Source of the DNA: Acuticoccus sp. MNP-M23
GTDB lineage: Bacteria; Pseudomonadota; Alphaproteobacteria; Rhizobiales; Amorphaceae
Assembly: GCF_031195445.1 (NCBI RefSeq)
Contig: NZ_CP133480.1
Coordinates: 2,534,501 to 2,598,500, forward strand
Length of the DNA: 64,000 nucleotides
Direction: 5' to 3'
Part shown: positions 39,802-48,396 of the stretch, in pieces
How positions within the stretch are numbered: position 1 is the stretch's first letter
How the letters are laid out: each line of letters opens with the position of its first letter
The notes under the pieces: generated by a model
Told to the model about the DNA's origin: nothing
Databases searched by the model: none
Seen by the model: the letters and a program-made list of their open reading frames with translations, nothing else
Translations under genes and position numbers: made by a program

Positions 39802-40838
39802 GCGCTGAACAAAGCCCGCTGATCGAGGTCCGCAACCTCGAAGTCCGCTTCCCGGTCCGCATGCCGGGCCTGTTTTCGCGCGTGACCGCGGAAGTGCGCG
39901 CGGTGGACGACGTCACCTTCGACGTGAGGCGCGGCGAGACGGTGGGTCTCGTCGGCGAATCCGGCTCGGGCAAGACGACGGTCGGCCGCGCGATCCTGCG
40001 TGCCGTCGACCCCACCGGCGGCCAGATCATCTTTCACAAGCAGGACGGGGAGGGGACTGCCCCGGTGGACCTGTCGACGCTCTCGGGTGAAACGCTACGG
40101 CGCTTCCGGCCCAACATGAGCCTCGTGTTCCAGGACCCGTATTCCTCGCTCAACCCGCGCATGACGGTGCGCGACATCATCGCCGAACCGCTGACGGCAG
40201 GCGGGATCATGCACAAACGCGCCGAAATTGACGCGCGGGTGCGCGAGATCGCGGCCCGCTGCAAGCTCAACATCGAGCACCTGCGGCGCTTTCCGCACGC
40301 CTTTTCCGGTGGGCAGCGCCAGCGCATCTGCATTGCCCGTGCGCTGGTCGCCAAGCCCGACTTTGTGGTGTGCGACGAAAGCGTTTCGGCGCTGGACGTT
40401 TCGATCCAGGCCGAGATCGTGAACCTGCTGAAGGATCTGCAACAAGAACTTGGCGTGGCGTTCCTTTTCATTGCCCACGACCTTTCGGTGGTCGCGCAGA
40501 TTTCCCACCGGGTTGCGGTGCTCTACGTCGGCAAGTTCATGGAGTACGCGCCGACGGAGAAACTCTTCTTCGCGCCGCGGCACCCCTACACCCACGCGCT
40601 GCTGTCGGCCGTGCCCAACCCGGACCCAGATGCCCCTTACGATCCGGTCTTGCTGGAAGGGGAGGTGCCGTCCCCTCTGGACACGCCGGCCGGCTGCCGC
40701 TTCAACACACGCTGCCCCTACGCCACGCAGCGGTGCCGGACCGAGGTGCCGGCGTGGCGCGAACTGGAGCCTGCGCATTTTGTTGCCTGCCATCACGCCG
40801 AGGAACTCGACCTGTCCCGACCCCGCGCCGCTGCATGA
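39798..40838 (+). CDS. ABC transporter ATPase, OppF/DppF type (system 2)
   Basis: A 346-residue second nucleotide-binding subunit: Walker [34 protein letters not shown], and [16 protein letters not shown], in which Walker B is followed by ES instead of the common EP. The C-terminal motif [13 protein letters not shown] carries the conserved cysteines. The TGA overlaps the FAD oxidoreductase ATG (ATGA), directly linking the importer to the catabolic genes. Confidence 0.94.
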   Translation: MSAEQSPLIEVRNLEVRFPVRMPGLFSRVTAEVRAVDDVTFDVRRGETVGLVGESGSGKTTVGRAILRAVDPTGGQIIFHKQDGEGTAPVDLSTLSGETLRRFRPNMSLVFQDPYSSLNPRMTVRDIIAEPLTAGGIMHKRAEIDARVREIAARCKLNIEHLRRFPHAFSGGQRQRICIARALVAKPDFVVCDESVSALDVSIQAEIVNLLKDLQQELGVAFLFIAHDLSVVAQISHRVAVLYVGKFMEYAPTEKLFFAPRHPYTHALLSAVPNPDPDAPYDPVLLEGEVPSPLDTPAGCRFNTRCPYATQRCRTEVPAWRELEPAHFVACHHAEELDLSRPRAAA

Positions 40839-41968
40839 ATGACACCACCGATGTTCTGATCGTCGGCGCCGGCATTGTCGGCCTCGCGCATGCGCTGGCT
40901 GCCGTGCGCCGTGGCCGTACCGTCCGGGTCGTCGAGCGCGATCATGCGGCTGTCGGTGCATCCATCCGCAATTTCGGGTTCATCACAGTCACCGGGCAGG
41001 CGTCCGGCGATTGCTGGCGCCACGCCCGCCGTGCCCGCGACGTGTGGGTCGAGGTGGCCGCAGAGGCAGCCATTCCCATTTTGCACGAAGGCCTGCTGGT
41101 CACCGCCCGCCGCCCGGAAGCCGAAGCGGTGATCGACGCGTTCCTCGACACCGATATGGCGGAAGGCTGCCGGCGGCTCACGCTCGGCGAGGCGCGCGAA
41201 AAATGCCCGGTGCTGACGGACAATGTCACCGCCGCGCTCTATTCGCCGCTGGAAGTGCGGGTGGAGAGCCGCACCGCCATCGGCCAGCTCACGCGCTGGC
41301 TTGCCCAAGCGCATGGCGTGAAATTCGTGTTCGGCGCCGAGGTGAAGGCGGTTGCGGCGCCGCGGATCGAGACGACGGCCGGCGTTTTTGAGGCCGAAAC
41401 CGTAATCGTGTGCCCGGGCAACGAGGCCTTGTCCCTGTTCGACCGCGAGATTGCGGCGATGGCGGCGATGCCGTGCAAACTCCAGATGTTGCGGGTGGCG
41501 CCGGAACGGCGGGTGCCGCTTGGCACCGCAATCATGTCCGATCTTGGCCTGGCGCGCTATCATGGCTACACCGAGCTTGAAGCGTCCCGTGCGCTGGCGG
41601 CAAGGCTCGACGCCGAGCAGGCCGAACACCGCGCGATGGGGGTGCATCTCATCGCGGTGCAGTCCGCCGACGGGAGCCTTGTGGTCGGCGACAGCCACGA
41701 ATATGCACCGACGCCGGAGCCGTTCCGCTCCTCGGCCATCGACACGCTGATGCTGGGCGAACTCGACGCAGTGGTGAACACAGGCCCGCGGCGTATCACC
41801 GAGCAGTGGATCGGCATCTATCCCTCCGGCAAGGCATGGCTCAACCGTGCGGCGCCGGACGATGCAACGCGTGTGGTGGTGGTTGCGGCCGGCTGCGGCG
41901 CCTCCACCGCGTTTGGCATCGCAGAAGAAACACTGGCCGGGCTGTTCGGCGCACAAGAGGCAGGGTGA
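40835..41968 (+). CDS. FAD-dependent oxidoreductase, phosphonate-associated DAO type
   Basis: A 377-residue flavoprotein of the D-amino acid oxidase fold. The dinucleotide motif GAGIVG is at residues 11-16, then VVERDHAAVGASIRNFGF, where the conserved SIRNFGF segment is typical of the TIGR03364-like group that travels with phosphonatase genes. The C-terminus has AAGCGASTAFGIAEETL for the adenine end. In such clusters this enzyme is thought to oxidatively deaminate an aminophosphonate, such as 2-aminoethylphosphonate or an N-methyl/hydroxy relative, to phosphonoacetaldehyde. The exact substrate here is inferred. It lies between an ABC importer and phnX, with overlapping stop/start codons on both sides. 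Confidence 0.85.
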   Translation: MNDTTDVLIVGAGIVGLAHALAAVRRGRTVRVVERDHAAVGASIRNFGFITVTGQASGDCWRHARRARDVWVEVAAEAAIPILHEGLLVTARRPEAEAVIDAFLDTDMAEGCRRLTLGEAREKCPVLTDNVTAALYSPLEVRVESRTAIGQLTRWLAQAHGVKFVFGAEVKAVAAPRIETTAGVFEAETVIVCPGNEALSLFDREIAAMAAMPCKLQMLRVAPERRVPLGTAIMSDLGLARYHGYTELEASRALAARLDAEQAEHRAMGVHLIAVQSADGSLVVGDSHEYAPTPEPFRSSAIDTLMLGELDAVVNTGPRRITEQWIGIYPSGKAWLNRAAPDDATRVVVVAAGCGASTAFGIAEETLAGLFGAQEAG

Positions 41969-42744
41969 TGAGCGAATTCAAGGCCGTGATCTTCGACTGG
42001 GCGGGCACGCTGGTCGACTTCGGATCCCGTGCGCCGATGGGGGCGTTCGTCGATGCATTCGGCAAGTTTGGCGTGGAGATCACCATTGCCGAGGCGCGCG
42101 GTCCGATGGGCGCGGCAAAGCGCGACCACATTGCCGCAATCTTTGCGTTGCCTCGCGTTGCCGCCGCCTTCGAGGCCGCGCACGGCCATGCACCGCGCGA
42201 CGCGGATATCGATGCGCTCTACGCCGTTTTCCTGCCGCTGAACGAGGCTGTCGCCGCCGACTACGCGGTTCCCATAGAAGGCGCTGTGGCGGCCGTCGAT
42301 GGCTTCCGTGCTGCGGGTATGAAGATCGGCTCCACCACCGGCTACACCCGCTCGATCATGGCGAAGGTGCTTCCGGTGGCGGCGAAACACGGTTTGACGG
42401 TGGATGCGTGCGTCTGCGCCGACGAGGTGAGCGAAGGCCGGCCGGCGCCCCTCGGCATCTACAAGAATCTGGTGGAGCTCGGGGTCTATCCGCCGTCGCA
42501 GGTGATCAAGGTCGACGACACCGAAGTCGGCATCCGGGAAGGGGTTGCGGCGGGCTGCATCAGCATCGGCGTGACGCTATCGGGCAACCTTGTGGGTAAA
42601 TCTGACGCGGAACTGGCCGCGCTTCCGGCAAAAACAGTTTCCGAGCTGCGCGATGTTGCCGCTGAGAAGCTCGCAGCCGCCGGTGCACGGCATGTGATCG
42701 ACAGCGTTGCAGACCTGCCTGATCTCTTGGCAACCATGAAATAG
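41968..42744 (+). CDS. phnX: Phosphonoacetaldehyde hydrolase PhnX (phosphonatase)
   Basis: A 258-residue HAD-superfamily enzyme that cleaves the C-P bond of phosphonoacetaldehyde to acetaldehyde and phosphate. The nucleophile D10 lies in IFDWAGTLVDFGS; Trp-Ala-Gly after the Asp is specific to phosphonatase. The Schiff-base lysine is K51 in RGPMGAAKRDHI. GSTTGYTRSIM, EGRPAPLGIY and KVDDTEVGIREGV supply the remaining HAD motifs. ATG 41968 shares a base with the stop of the FAD enzyme (TGATG). No phnW transaminase is nearby, so the FAD oxidoreductase probably supplies the aldehyde. Confidence 0.94.
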   Translation: MSEFKAVIFDWAGTLVDFGSRAPMGAFVDAFGKFGVEITIAEARGPMGAAKRDHIAAIFALPRVAAAFEAAHGHAPRDADIDALYAVFLPLNEAVAADYAVPIEGAVAAVDGFRAAGMKIGSTTGYTRSIMAKVLPVAAKHGLTVDACVCADEVSEGRPAPLGIYKNLVELGVYPPSQVIKVDDTEVGIREGVAAGCISIGVTLSGNLVGKSDAELAALPAKTVSELRDVAAEKLAAAGARHVIDSVADLPDLLATMK

Positions 42745-43097
42745 ACAACCGGTTGGGACGCAGCTCCTATGGTGCTGTGGCCTCGCAACGGCTGGAAATC
42801 AGCGCTCTGCCTAAGACGTATGCCAGCCTAAACTTTAATCGCATATTGCTTTTATGCAATGCCTATTCTGGCGCCCTGATGCACTGCAGCATGGATCTGT
42901 GACAGCTGAACGACGGTGTGGCGCCGCTGCATCTGCGCTGAATGCATGGCTCCATTGAATTTTCAGGCGAAGACGAATCCCTCTCCGTCTCCTAGCTTGT
43001 GTGCATAGCAGCACGGATTGCTGCGTTGCACATAACTGGGGAATTTGTCTTTCGGCCATGGGTCGGAAGGGGACCTCAAGCCGACGGAGATTTTGTT
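42745..43097. other. Intergenic region after phnX, 353 bp
   Basis: No supported gene. A 10-bp palindrome CAACCGGTTG lies just after phnX (42746-42755), and a small hairpin ATTGC-TTTTAT-GCAAT at about 42844-42859. The last 100 bases probably hold the promoter of the DUF1127 gene; GGAG at 43086-43089 is its ribosome binding site. Confidence 0.45.
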
Positions 43098-43331
43098 ATG
43101 AACACTCGACTGAACGTCGCCACACTCCCCACGGGCCTTGCTGGCTGGAGCCTCTCTTCGCTGCGTGAGCGCTATGAGGTCGCCAGGCAGCGCCGCATGG
43201 TGCGCAACCAGTGCTTCAACGAGCTGGCCCAGCTCAACGATCGCGAACTCGCCGAGCTCGGCTTCTTCCGGTGCGACATCGCCCGGATTGCCGACGAGCA
43301 CGCATTCTCGGTTGTCCCGCGGATCCGCTAA
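43098..43331 (+). CDS. DUF1127 family small protein
   Basis: A 77-residue protein ending in the DUF1127 motif: QCFNELAQLNDRELAELGFFRCDIARIADEHAF, with key residues in the Leu-x-x-Leu-x-Asp-Arg-Glu-Leu-x-Asp-Ile-Gly-like core and Arg-x-Asp-Ile. Such small Arg-rich proteins are abundant in alphaproteobacteria; some affect phosphate and carbon metabolism or bind RNA, but this one is not assigned. GGAG at 8-base spacing supports ATG 43098. It is a single-gene unit followed by a terminator. Its position after the phosphonate genes may be chance. Confidence 0.88.
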   Translation: MNTRLNVATLPTGLAGWSLSSLRERYEVARQRRMVRNQCFNELAQLNDRELAELGFFRCDIARIADEHAFSVVPRIR

Positions 43332-43645
43332 GGGCCGGGCGCGGCTTGCGGCGGTGATCCGCCACGGCGCCCGCACCACACCAGATCGAAAAATACCAAC
43401 CGCCCCTTTTGTCCGGCAGGACTGAGGGGCGGTTTTCGTTGGCCGGATGCCGCCAGAGGCGCTGATCCGGGCGCCGGCGGTGCGTGGTGCAAGAGCGGCA
43501 ATCCACCAGTTTGTGGCGCACGGGAAGACATTGAGCGCGCGTTCGGGTTCCTGTTCCGGATCGAGCCGCTAGGGTGGCGGGCGAGGGCGCTGTGTTCCTC
43601 GCGGCGCCGTTTGTCGTTGTCGCGCTTGTTGCCGGAGACCGCGGT
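43332..43645. other. Intergenic region between the DUF1127 and WcbI-like genes
   Basis: Contains the DUF1127 terminator, and the remaining about 200 bases show no gene that I can support. An open frame continues upstream of the WcbI-like TTG start to GTG 43574, but that extension lacks a ribosome binding site. Confidence 0.45.
43398..43438 (+). terminator. Intrinsic terminator after the DUF1127 gene
   Basis: AACCGCCCCT pairs with AGGGGCGGTT around a 17-base loop and is followed by TTCG, with TTTT overlapping the stem end. The A-run before the stem gives a T-run on the minus strand as well. Confidence 0.8.
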
Positions 43646-44539
43646 TTGAAGATCGCCACAATTCAGAATTGTCATTCGGGTCCGACTGCTCAATTTCTGA
43701 CGAAAGCGCTCGGCAATCCCGAGATCGAGCAATTCAGGCTCGACGTGGTGGGCTGGAACGATCCCGCGGCACAGGAGGCCTTTCTCGACCGGGTTGCGAC
43801 GGCTGATCTGGTACTCGCCCAGCGAACGCGGCAGCCGCTGCTGTCGCCCGCGGCGCTGAAAGCCAATTTCGGCGACCGTCTCTTGCTTGTCTCGAACATG
43901 CACTACGCGGGCCTCACGCCCGACTGCTGCTATGTCGGCCAGCGGGATGGTCGTGTGGACGGTCCGATGAGCTACCACAGCTCCGTCATCATCGACGCTT
44001 ACAAGCGCGGGCTTTCGGTGGCCGACTGCCTGAAGTTGTTCAGTCCGGAGGGCTTTGCCGACCTGCGGCTGTTCGATGTCCACGAAGAGGCGCTGGCGGA
44101 GCTTGCTGCGCGTGATGCACAGGTGCCGGTGAAGATCGTGCCGATCATCCGCCGTTTCCTGACCACCGACCGTTTGTTCTACACCATGAACCATCCGACG
44201 ATGTTTTTGGTGTCACGCTATATGATGGCGCTGCTCAGGCACCTTGGCATCCGCCATCGCCGGGTCGACACCGCCGGGATCCGCGATGTCCTGAAGGCGG
44301 GGCAGGTGCTGCCAATCCACGATTTTGTCGCGGCTCACTTCGAACTCAAATATCGATCGACACAGCTTTACCAGAATCACGCGAACTTCATGGATCTGCG
44401 CCAGGTGGTGGAGGGGTTCTACAAGGCTTACGCCGCAAAGCCGCGCGAAAGCATCACGGTGGGTGGCGTGCCGCGGCCGGTTTATGCGGCTGATCCTGAG
44501 CGTTTCGGGCACCTCATCGGCGCGCAACCGATCGCGTGA
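43646..44539 (+). CDS. WcbI-like polysaccharide biosynthesis protein
   Basis: About 297 residues. It begins MKIATIQNCHSG, matching the N-terminal IQNCQ-type motif of the WcbI family, putative acyl/acetyltransferases linked to capsule synthesis. Later family-like parts are LLLVSNMHYAGLTPDCCYVG, SYHSSVI and YTMNHPTMFLV. The start chosen is TTG 43646 because GGAG (43634-43637) is 8 bases before it and translation there begins directly at the motif; GTG 43574 is a longer option. No other capsule genes are adjacent, so the role is open. The family function itself is not well established. Confidence 0.65.
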   Translation: MKIATIQNCHSGPTAQFLTKALGNPEIEQFRLDVVGWNDPAAQEAFLDRVATADLVLAQRTRQPLLSPAALKANFGDRLLLVSNMHYAGLTPDCCYVGQRDGRVDGPMSYHSSVIIDAYKRGLSVADCLKLFSPEGFADLRLFDVHEEALAELAARDAQVPVKIVPIIRRFLTTDRLFYTMNHPTMFLVSRYMMALLRHLGIRHRRVDTAGIRDVLKAGQVLPIHDFVAAHFELKYRSTQLYQNHANFMDLRQVVEGFYKAYAAKPRESITVGGVPRPVYAADPERFGHLIGAQPIA

Positions 44540-44584
44540 TCCGGCCGCGGTGTGCCAGCCGCGCTCGGTGCGCGGGCGGTGGGA

Positions 44585-44741
44585 GAGATGCTTCCCGCCC
44601 TTCCGCTGCGGCGGCCGAAACGCCATCGAGCACATCGGCCGCCTCAAGGCCTTCCGCCGCACTGCCACTTGCCAGAGCCGACTGGCGTCCGGTGTCCTCG
44701 CCGCCGTCTGTATCCACGTCACCGTCACCCGCCGGACATGA
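44585..44741 (+). pseudogene. IS5-type transposase, 3' remnant
   Basis: A short frame ends RNAIEHIGRLKAFRRTATC and continues SRLASGVLAAVCIHVTV before the stop at 44741. This resembles the C-terminal end of IS5-group transposases, where the pattern RN-x-IE-x-x-x-x-RLK-x-FRRIATRYDK precedes a hydrophobic tail; the catalytic Glu of the DDE triad lies in the IE. The rest of the gene is missing upstream, where the WcbI-like gene ends at 44539. No terminal inverted repeats were found. A matching 5' remnant of the same kind of transposase lies at 49.6 kb. Confidence 0.6.
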
Positions 44742-44828
44742 ACTCCGAGCCTCGTTCCGCCGGAATACGCCAGGGCGGCGTTCCGGCGGATCAGCTGACG
44801 ACGCGGGCGACCTCTCTTGGTCGGACAC

Positions 44829-47800
44829 TCAAAGCGTGAAGGTTCGGACCGTGCCGTCTTCGCGTGTCAGTTCCACCGTCTCGATGTTCTCGACGTAAAG
44901 GCCGATCGCACTCAGCGTGCCGGACGAGGTGCCGTTCGAGACCCAGTCCGAAAGCTGTGCCTCCACTGAGGTTTGGTCGCCGGCTTCGGAGGCGGCCGAG
45001 AAGTTCAGCTCCAGCGTGTCGTTGTCGGCGCCGCCGTCGATGCGGCTTCCGTCGCCGTCGGTGCCGGCCACGTCGTAGACGATAAGGTCGTCGCCGTCTC
45101 CGCCGTTGATCGTGTCGGCGCCGGATCCGCCATAGATGGTATCACTCCCGGTATCTCCGTCGACGCTGTCGTTTCCTGCGCCGCCATTGATGACGTCGTC
45201 GCCGTCGCCGCCGCCAAGGGTGTCATTGCCCGTTCCGCCATCGATGGAATCGTTGTCCGCATTCCCATAAATCGTATCGTCGCCAGCGCCACCGAGGACG
45301 GTGTCAGCGCCGTCGCCGGCGAATGTCAGGTCCGCACCGTCGCCGCCGTCGACGGAATCGTTGCCGTCGAGTGCGTAGATCCGGTCATCGCCCGCGCCGC
45401 CAGCCACGGTGTCGTCGCCCGCCCCGCCGATCAGGAAGTCCCGACCGTTGCCGCCGTCGATGGAATCGTTGCCTTCGCCGCCGTTGATGGTGTCGTTGTC
45501 TTCGCCGCCGTCGATTGTGTCGGCACCCGCGTCGCCGATCAGGGAGTCTCCCCCGTCGCCGCCGGAGATGAGGTCGTCGTCGGCGCCGCCGTCGAGGGTG
45601 TCGTTGCCGATGCCGCCGTTGATGGTGTCGTTGCCGGCGCCGCCCTGGACTTCATCGGCGCCTTCGCCGCCGTCGACGGAGTCGTTGCCGTCACCGGCGA
45701 CCACGAAATCGTCACCCGCGCCGCCGTCGACCGTGTCGGCGTCGTCGCCTGCGTAGATGGCGTCGTTGCCATCGCCGCCATCGATTGTGTCGGCACCCGC
45801 CTCGCCGATCAGGAAGTCTTCCCCGTCGCCGCCGGAGATGAGGTCGTCGTCGGCGCCGCCGTCGAGGGTGTCGTTGCCGATGCCGCCGTTGATGGTGTCG
45901 TTGCCGGTGCCGCCCTGCACTTCATCGGCGCCTTCGCCGCCGTCGACGGAGTCGTTGCCTTCACCGGCGACCACGAAATCGTCACCCGCGCCGCCGTCGA
46001 CCGTGTCGGCGTCGTCGCCTGAATAAATGGCGTCATTGCCTTCGCCACCGTTGATGGTGTCGGCACCCGCCTCGCCGATCAGGAAATCTTCCCCGTCGCC
46101 GCCGGAGATGAGATCGTCGTCGGCGCCGCCGTCGATGGTGTCGTTGCCTATGCCGCCGTTGATGGTGTCGCTACCGGCGCTGCCCTGTATTTCATCCGCA
46201 CCGTCGCCGCCGTCGACTGAATCGTTGCCATCACCGGCTGCGACGTAGTCGTCGCCAGTGCCGCCGCTCACTGTGTCGTTGCCGTCCCCGCCGTAGATTT
46301 CGTCATTCCCGTCACCACCATCGACGGAGTCGTTGCCTTCGTTCGCGTAGACTGTATCGTCGCCTACGCCGCCGCCGACAGTGTCGGCCCCCAGGCCGCC
46401 GAAGATCAGGTCGTCGCCTTCGCCGCCTGTGACGGCGTCGTCGCCTTCGCCGCCGTCGATAGCGTCGTTGCCCGCGCCGCCCCCGATGGTGTCGTTGCCC
46501 GCACCGCCGAGGATTGCATCAGCACCGTCGCCGCCGTCGATGGAATCGTTGCCCGCACCGCCATCGACGAAGTCGTCCCCCGCGCCGCCGAAGACGGTGT
46601 CGTTGCCGTCACCGGCGCCGATATTGTCATTGCCGTCGCCGCCGAAGATGACGTCGTTGCCCGCGTCCCCGTTGATCGTGTCGTCGCCGCCCTTGCCGTC
46701 GATGACGTCGTCCCCGGTCGTGATCGCGTCGCCGTAGGGGTCGGTGTAGCCGAGCATCATTTCGTCCGCTGCCGCGGTGCCGTCGACAATGCCGTCGGCA
46801 AATCCAACGAAGTTCTCGATGCCGGAATAGTTCACCGTGACGGTGTCGCCGTCCGCACTCTCGTACGTGAAGGTGCCGGAGTAGGAGCCGGTGCCGTCGT
46901 CGATGGCGTCGCCGATGATATAGAGGTTGGTGAGGCCGGTCCCGTCGAGGATGTCGCCGGCATTGCCATTCGCGGCATCGGCGGGACTGCCGTTCGTTGC
47001 ATCGTTTCCGCCCGCCACGGTGATCGTGCCGACGCCCTCGGTGAGGGTGGGGTCGAAGCTGAAGAGGTCGTCGCCGCCGCCGCCCGTGGCAGTGTCGCCC
47101 GCTGCGAGGATCAGGGTGTCGTCGCCGCCGCCGCCGTTCAGCGTGTCGGCGCCCAGGCCGCCTGCCAGCGTGTCCGCACCCGAGCCGCCCGTCACCGCGT
47201 CGTCGCCGGCGCCGGCGAAAATGGTGAAGCCTGCGGTGTCGGCCGCGCCATCGACGGTGTCGTCGCCGCCCGTCAGAGTGAAGGCGTCAATGTCAATGAA
47301 GGTCACGGGCTTTGCGCCGCCGTCAATCGTGCCTTCGCTGTCGCCGGTGAAGACGATGTCGAGAGGCCCGCCGTGCTGCGACGCATCGACGGTGTTGCCG
47401 GAGTAGCTATAGTTGCCCTTGCCGTCCCAAAGTTGGGACGTATCGCTGGATCCGCCGCGGATGATCAGTTCGTCCGAGAGGTCTGTCGCGAACTGAGCCT
47501 GGTCGCGGTACTGCGCCTCGATCCCGAACAGGGTCAGGACTTCCTGGGCGGCGTTGTAGAGCGTCACCTCTGCACCCTCGATATACCGAAGGTGTTCCGT
47601 CAGATCGACGACGTCCTGCGATGCGCCGGCGATCCCGGATTGGCCGTTCGCCTTCGCCGCATTGGCGGTATCGACAGCCCCTTTCGCCAGGATGTTGGCA
47701 AACTCGTTGCGAGGTTGAGGCTTTGCGACCTGGATCTCAGGTCCGTGTGCAGACGCCGCCGTGCGGAGCATCGACCTGGCGGAAGACTGCAGCGGATCTG

Positions 47801-48008
47801 TCTCTCGGTCGGCCCCTGCCGATGTCAACAAGCTCTGCGGCCCGCTTTTCGCGTCCGACGGCGCCAGAAATTTTCGCGAAGTTTCCGCGACATCTGTCGG
47901 CGCCAATAAAGAATACGGAGCATCACGCCCCTTGTCTTTCAGTTCCTGATGAATTGGGGCGGAGACTCGAAGTAGAGGGCTATAGTTGAACCCTAAAATG
48001 CTTACCAT
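44829..48008 (-). CDS. Large RTX calcium-binding repeat protein
   Basis: A 1059-residue Asp/Gly-rich acidic protein. Residues 1-230 are a non-repetitive N-terminal part without a Sec signal. After that come dozens of GGxGxDxLxG-like RTX nonapeptides (such as GGAGDDFVDGG) to about residue 1000, then a C-terminal tail (VENIETVELTREDG) that could carry a type I secretion signal. Three successive 90-residue blocks are nearly identical, including GGIGNDTLDGGADDDLISGG. No protease, lipase or toxin domain is visible; it may be an adhesin, matrix or S-layer-like protein. No secretion genes are adjacent. It starts at ATG 48008, 10 bases after GGGG, a moderate site. Confidence 0.88.
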   Translation of the reverse strand: MVSILGFNYSPLLRVSAPIHQELKDKGRDAPYSLLAPTDVAETSRKFLAPSDAKSGPQSLLTSAGADRETDPLQSSARSMLRTAASAHGPEIQVAKPQPRNEFANILAKGAVDTANAAKANGQSGIAGASQDVVDLTEHLRYIEGAEVTLYNAAQEVLTLFGIEAQYRDQAQFATDLSDELIIRGGSSDTSQLWDGKGNYSYSGNTVDASQHGGPLDIVFTGDSEGTIDGGAKPVTFIDIDAFTLTGGDDTVDGAADTAGFTIFAGAGDDAVTGGSGADTLAGGLGADTLNGGGGDDTLILAAGDTATGGGGDDLFSFDPTLTEGVGTITVAGGNDATNGSPADAANGNAGDILDGTGLTNLYIIGDAIDDGTGSYSGTFTYESADGDTVTVNYSGIENFVGFADGIVDGTAAADEMMLGYTDPYGDAITTGDDVIDGKGGDDTINGDAGNDVIFGGDGNDNIGAGDGNDTVFGGAGDDFVDGGAGNDSIDGGDGADAILGGAGNDTIGGGAGNDAIDGGEGDDAVTGGEGDDLIFGGLGADTVGGGVGDDTVYANEGNDSVDGGDGNDEIYGGDGNDTVSGGTGDDYVAAGDGNDSVDGGDGADEIQGSAGSDTINGGIGNDTIDGGADDDLISGGDGEDFLIGEAGADTINGGEGNDAIYSGDDADTVDGGAGDDFVVAGEGNDSVDGGEGADEVQGGTGNDTINGGIGNDTLDGGADDDLISGGDGEDFLIGEAGADTIDGGDGNDAIYAGDDADTVDGGAGDDFVVAGDGNDSVDGGEGADEVQGGAGNDTINGGIGNDTLDGGADDDLISGGDGGDSLIGDAGADTIDGGEDNDTINGGEGNDSIDGGNGRDFLIGGAGDDTVAGGAGDDRIYALDGNDSVDGGDGADLTFAGDGADTVLGGAGDDTIYGNADNDSIDGGTGNDTLGGGDGDDVINGGAGNDSVDGDTGSDTIYGGSGADTINGGDGDDLIVYDVAGTDGDGSRIDGGADNDTLELNFSAASEAGDQTSVEAQLSDWVSNGTSSGTLSAIGLYVENIETVELTREDGTVRTFTL
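45541..46240. repeat. 270-bp tandem repeats inside the RTX gene
   Basis: The same sequence recurs every 270 bases: copies starting at 45571, 45841 and 46111 are nearly identical for most of the unit (for example TCGTCGTCGGCGCCGCCGTC at each). Each unit encodes 90 residues, that is ten 9-residue RTX turns. Differences are mostly single bases, which indicates recent duplication or gene conversion. Confidence 0.9.
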
Positions 48009-48396
48009 GTGCCGCTTGCCCCATCATACTTTAATGCATCCGTACAATGTCGGGCTGGCGATACTCGTTTCGTTGAATATGATTGGAACAGGTATTCGAG
48101 CAATCTCCAAAACGACGTGCATAGGGCAATTCTTGTTCGTGTTAACTGCGCTTATGGAAACGTCGCGGCAGCACGGCCTGGTCCCGCCCGCTCAGGCCGT
48201 CTGCGAAGCATAAAGCTGAATTCATAAAGCCTGCGGGCCCTTCACAAGATCCACGGTTCTTGCGCAGTAGACGATGACCGCCGGCATCGAAGTTTCGTGG
48301 GCCCCCGACCTGGCGCTGCGGGGCAAAGCCCGGCTGGAAAACCTCGCGCCGAAATGATGCCGGTGGCAAAGTGCGGGTATTGTGGGAGACAGCCGC
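48009..48396. other. Divergent intergenic region, 388 bp
   Basis: Lies between the RTX gene (minus) and a membrane protein gene (plus). It has an AT-rich part at 48020-48150 that probably holds the RTX promoter. I see no supported gene and no convincing sigma motif. GGGAG at 48384-48388 serves the TTG start of the next gene. Confidence 0.45.

Noticed and set aside
44973-46022. 349-codon plus-strand frame over the large RTX gene
   Set aside because: Same artefact: antisense of the repeat region, with a repetitive VVAxAAVDGVV pattern and no domain.
45541-46240. 270-bp repeats as a CRISPR array
   Set aside because: The repeats are in-frame RTX coding sequence without spacers.
48142-48369. 75-codon minus-strand frame between the RTX and FUSC-like genes
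   Set aside because: No ribosome binding site or recognisable sequence; overlaps the promoter region.
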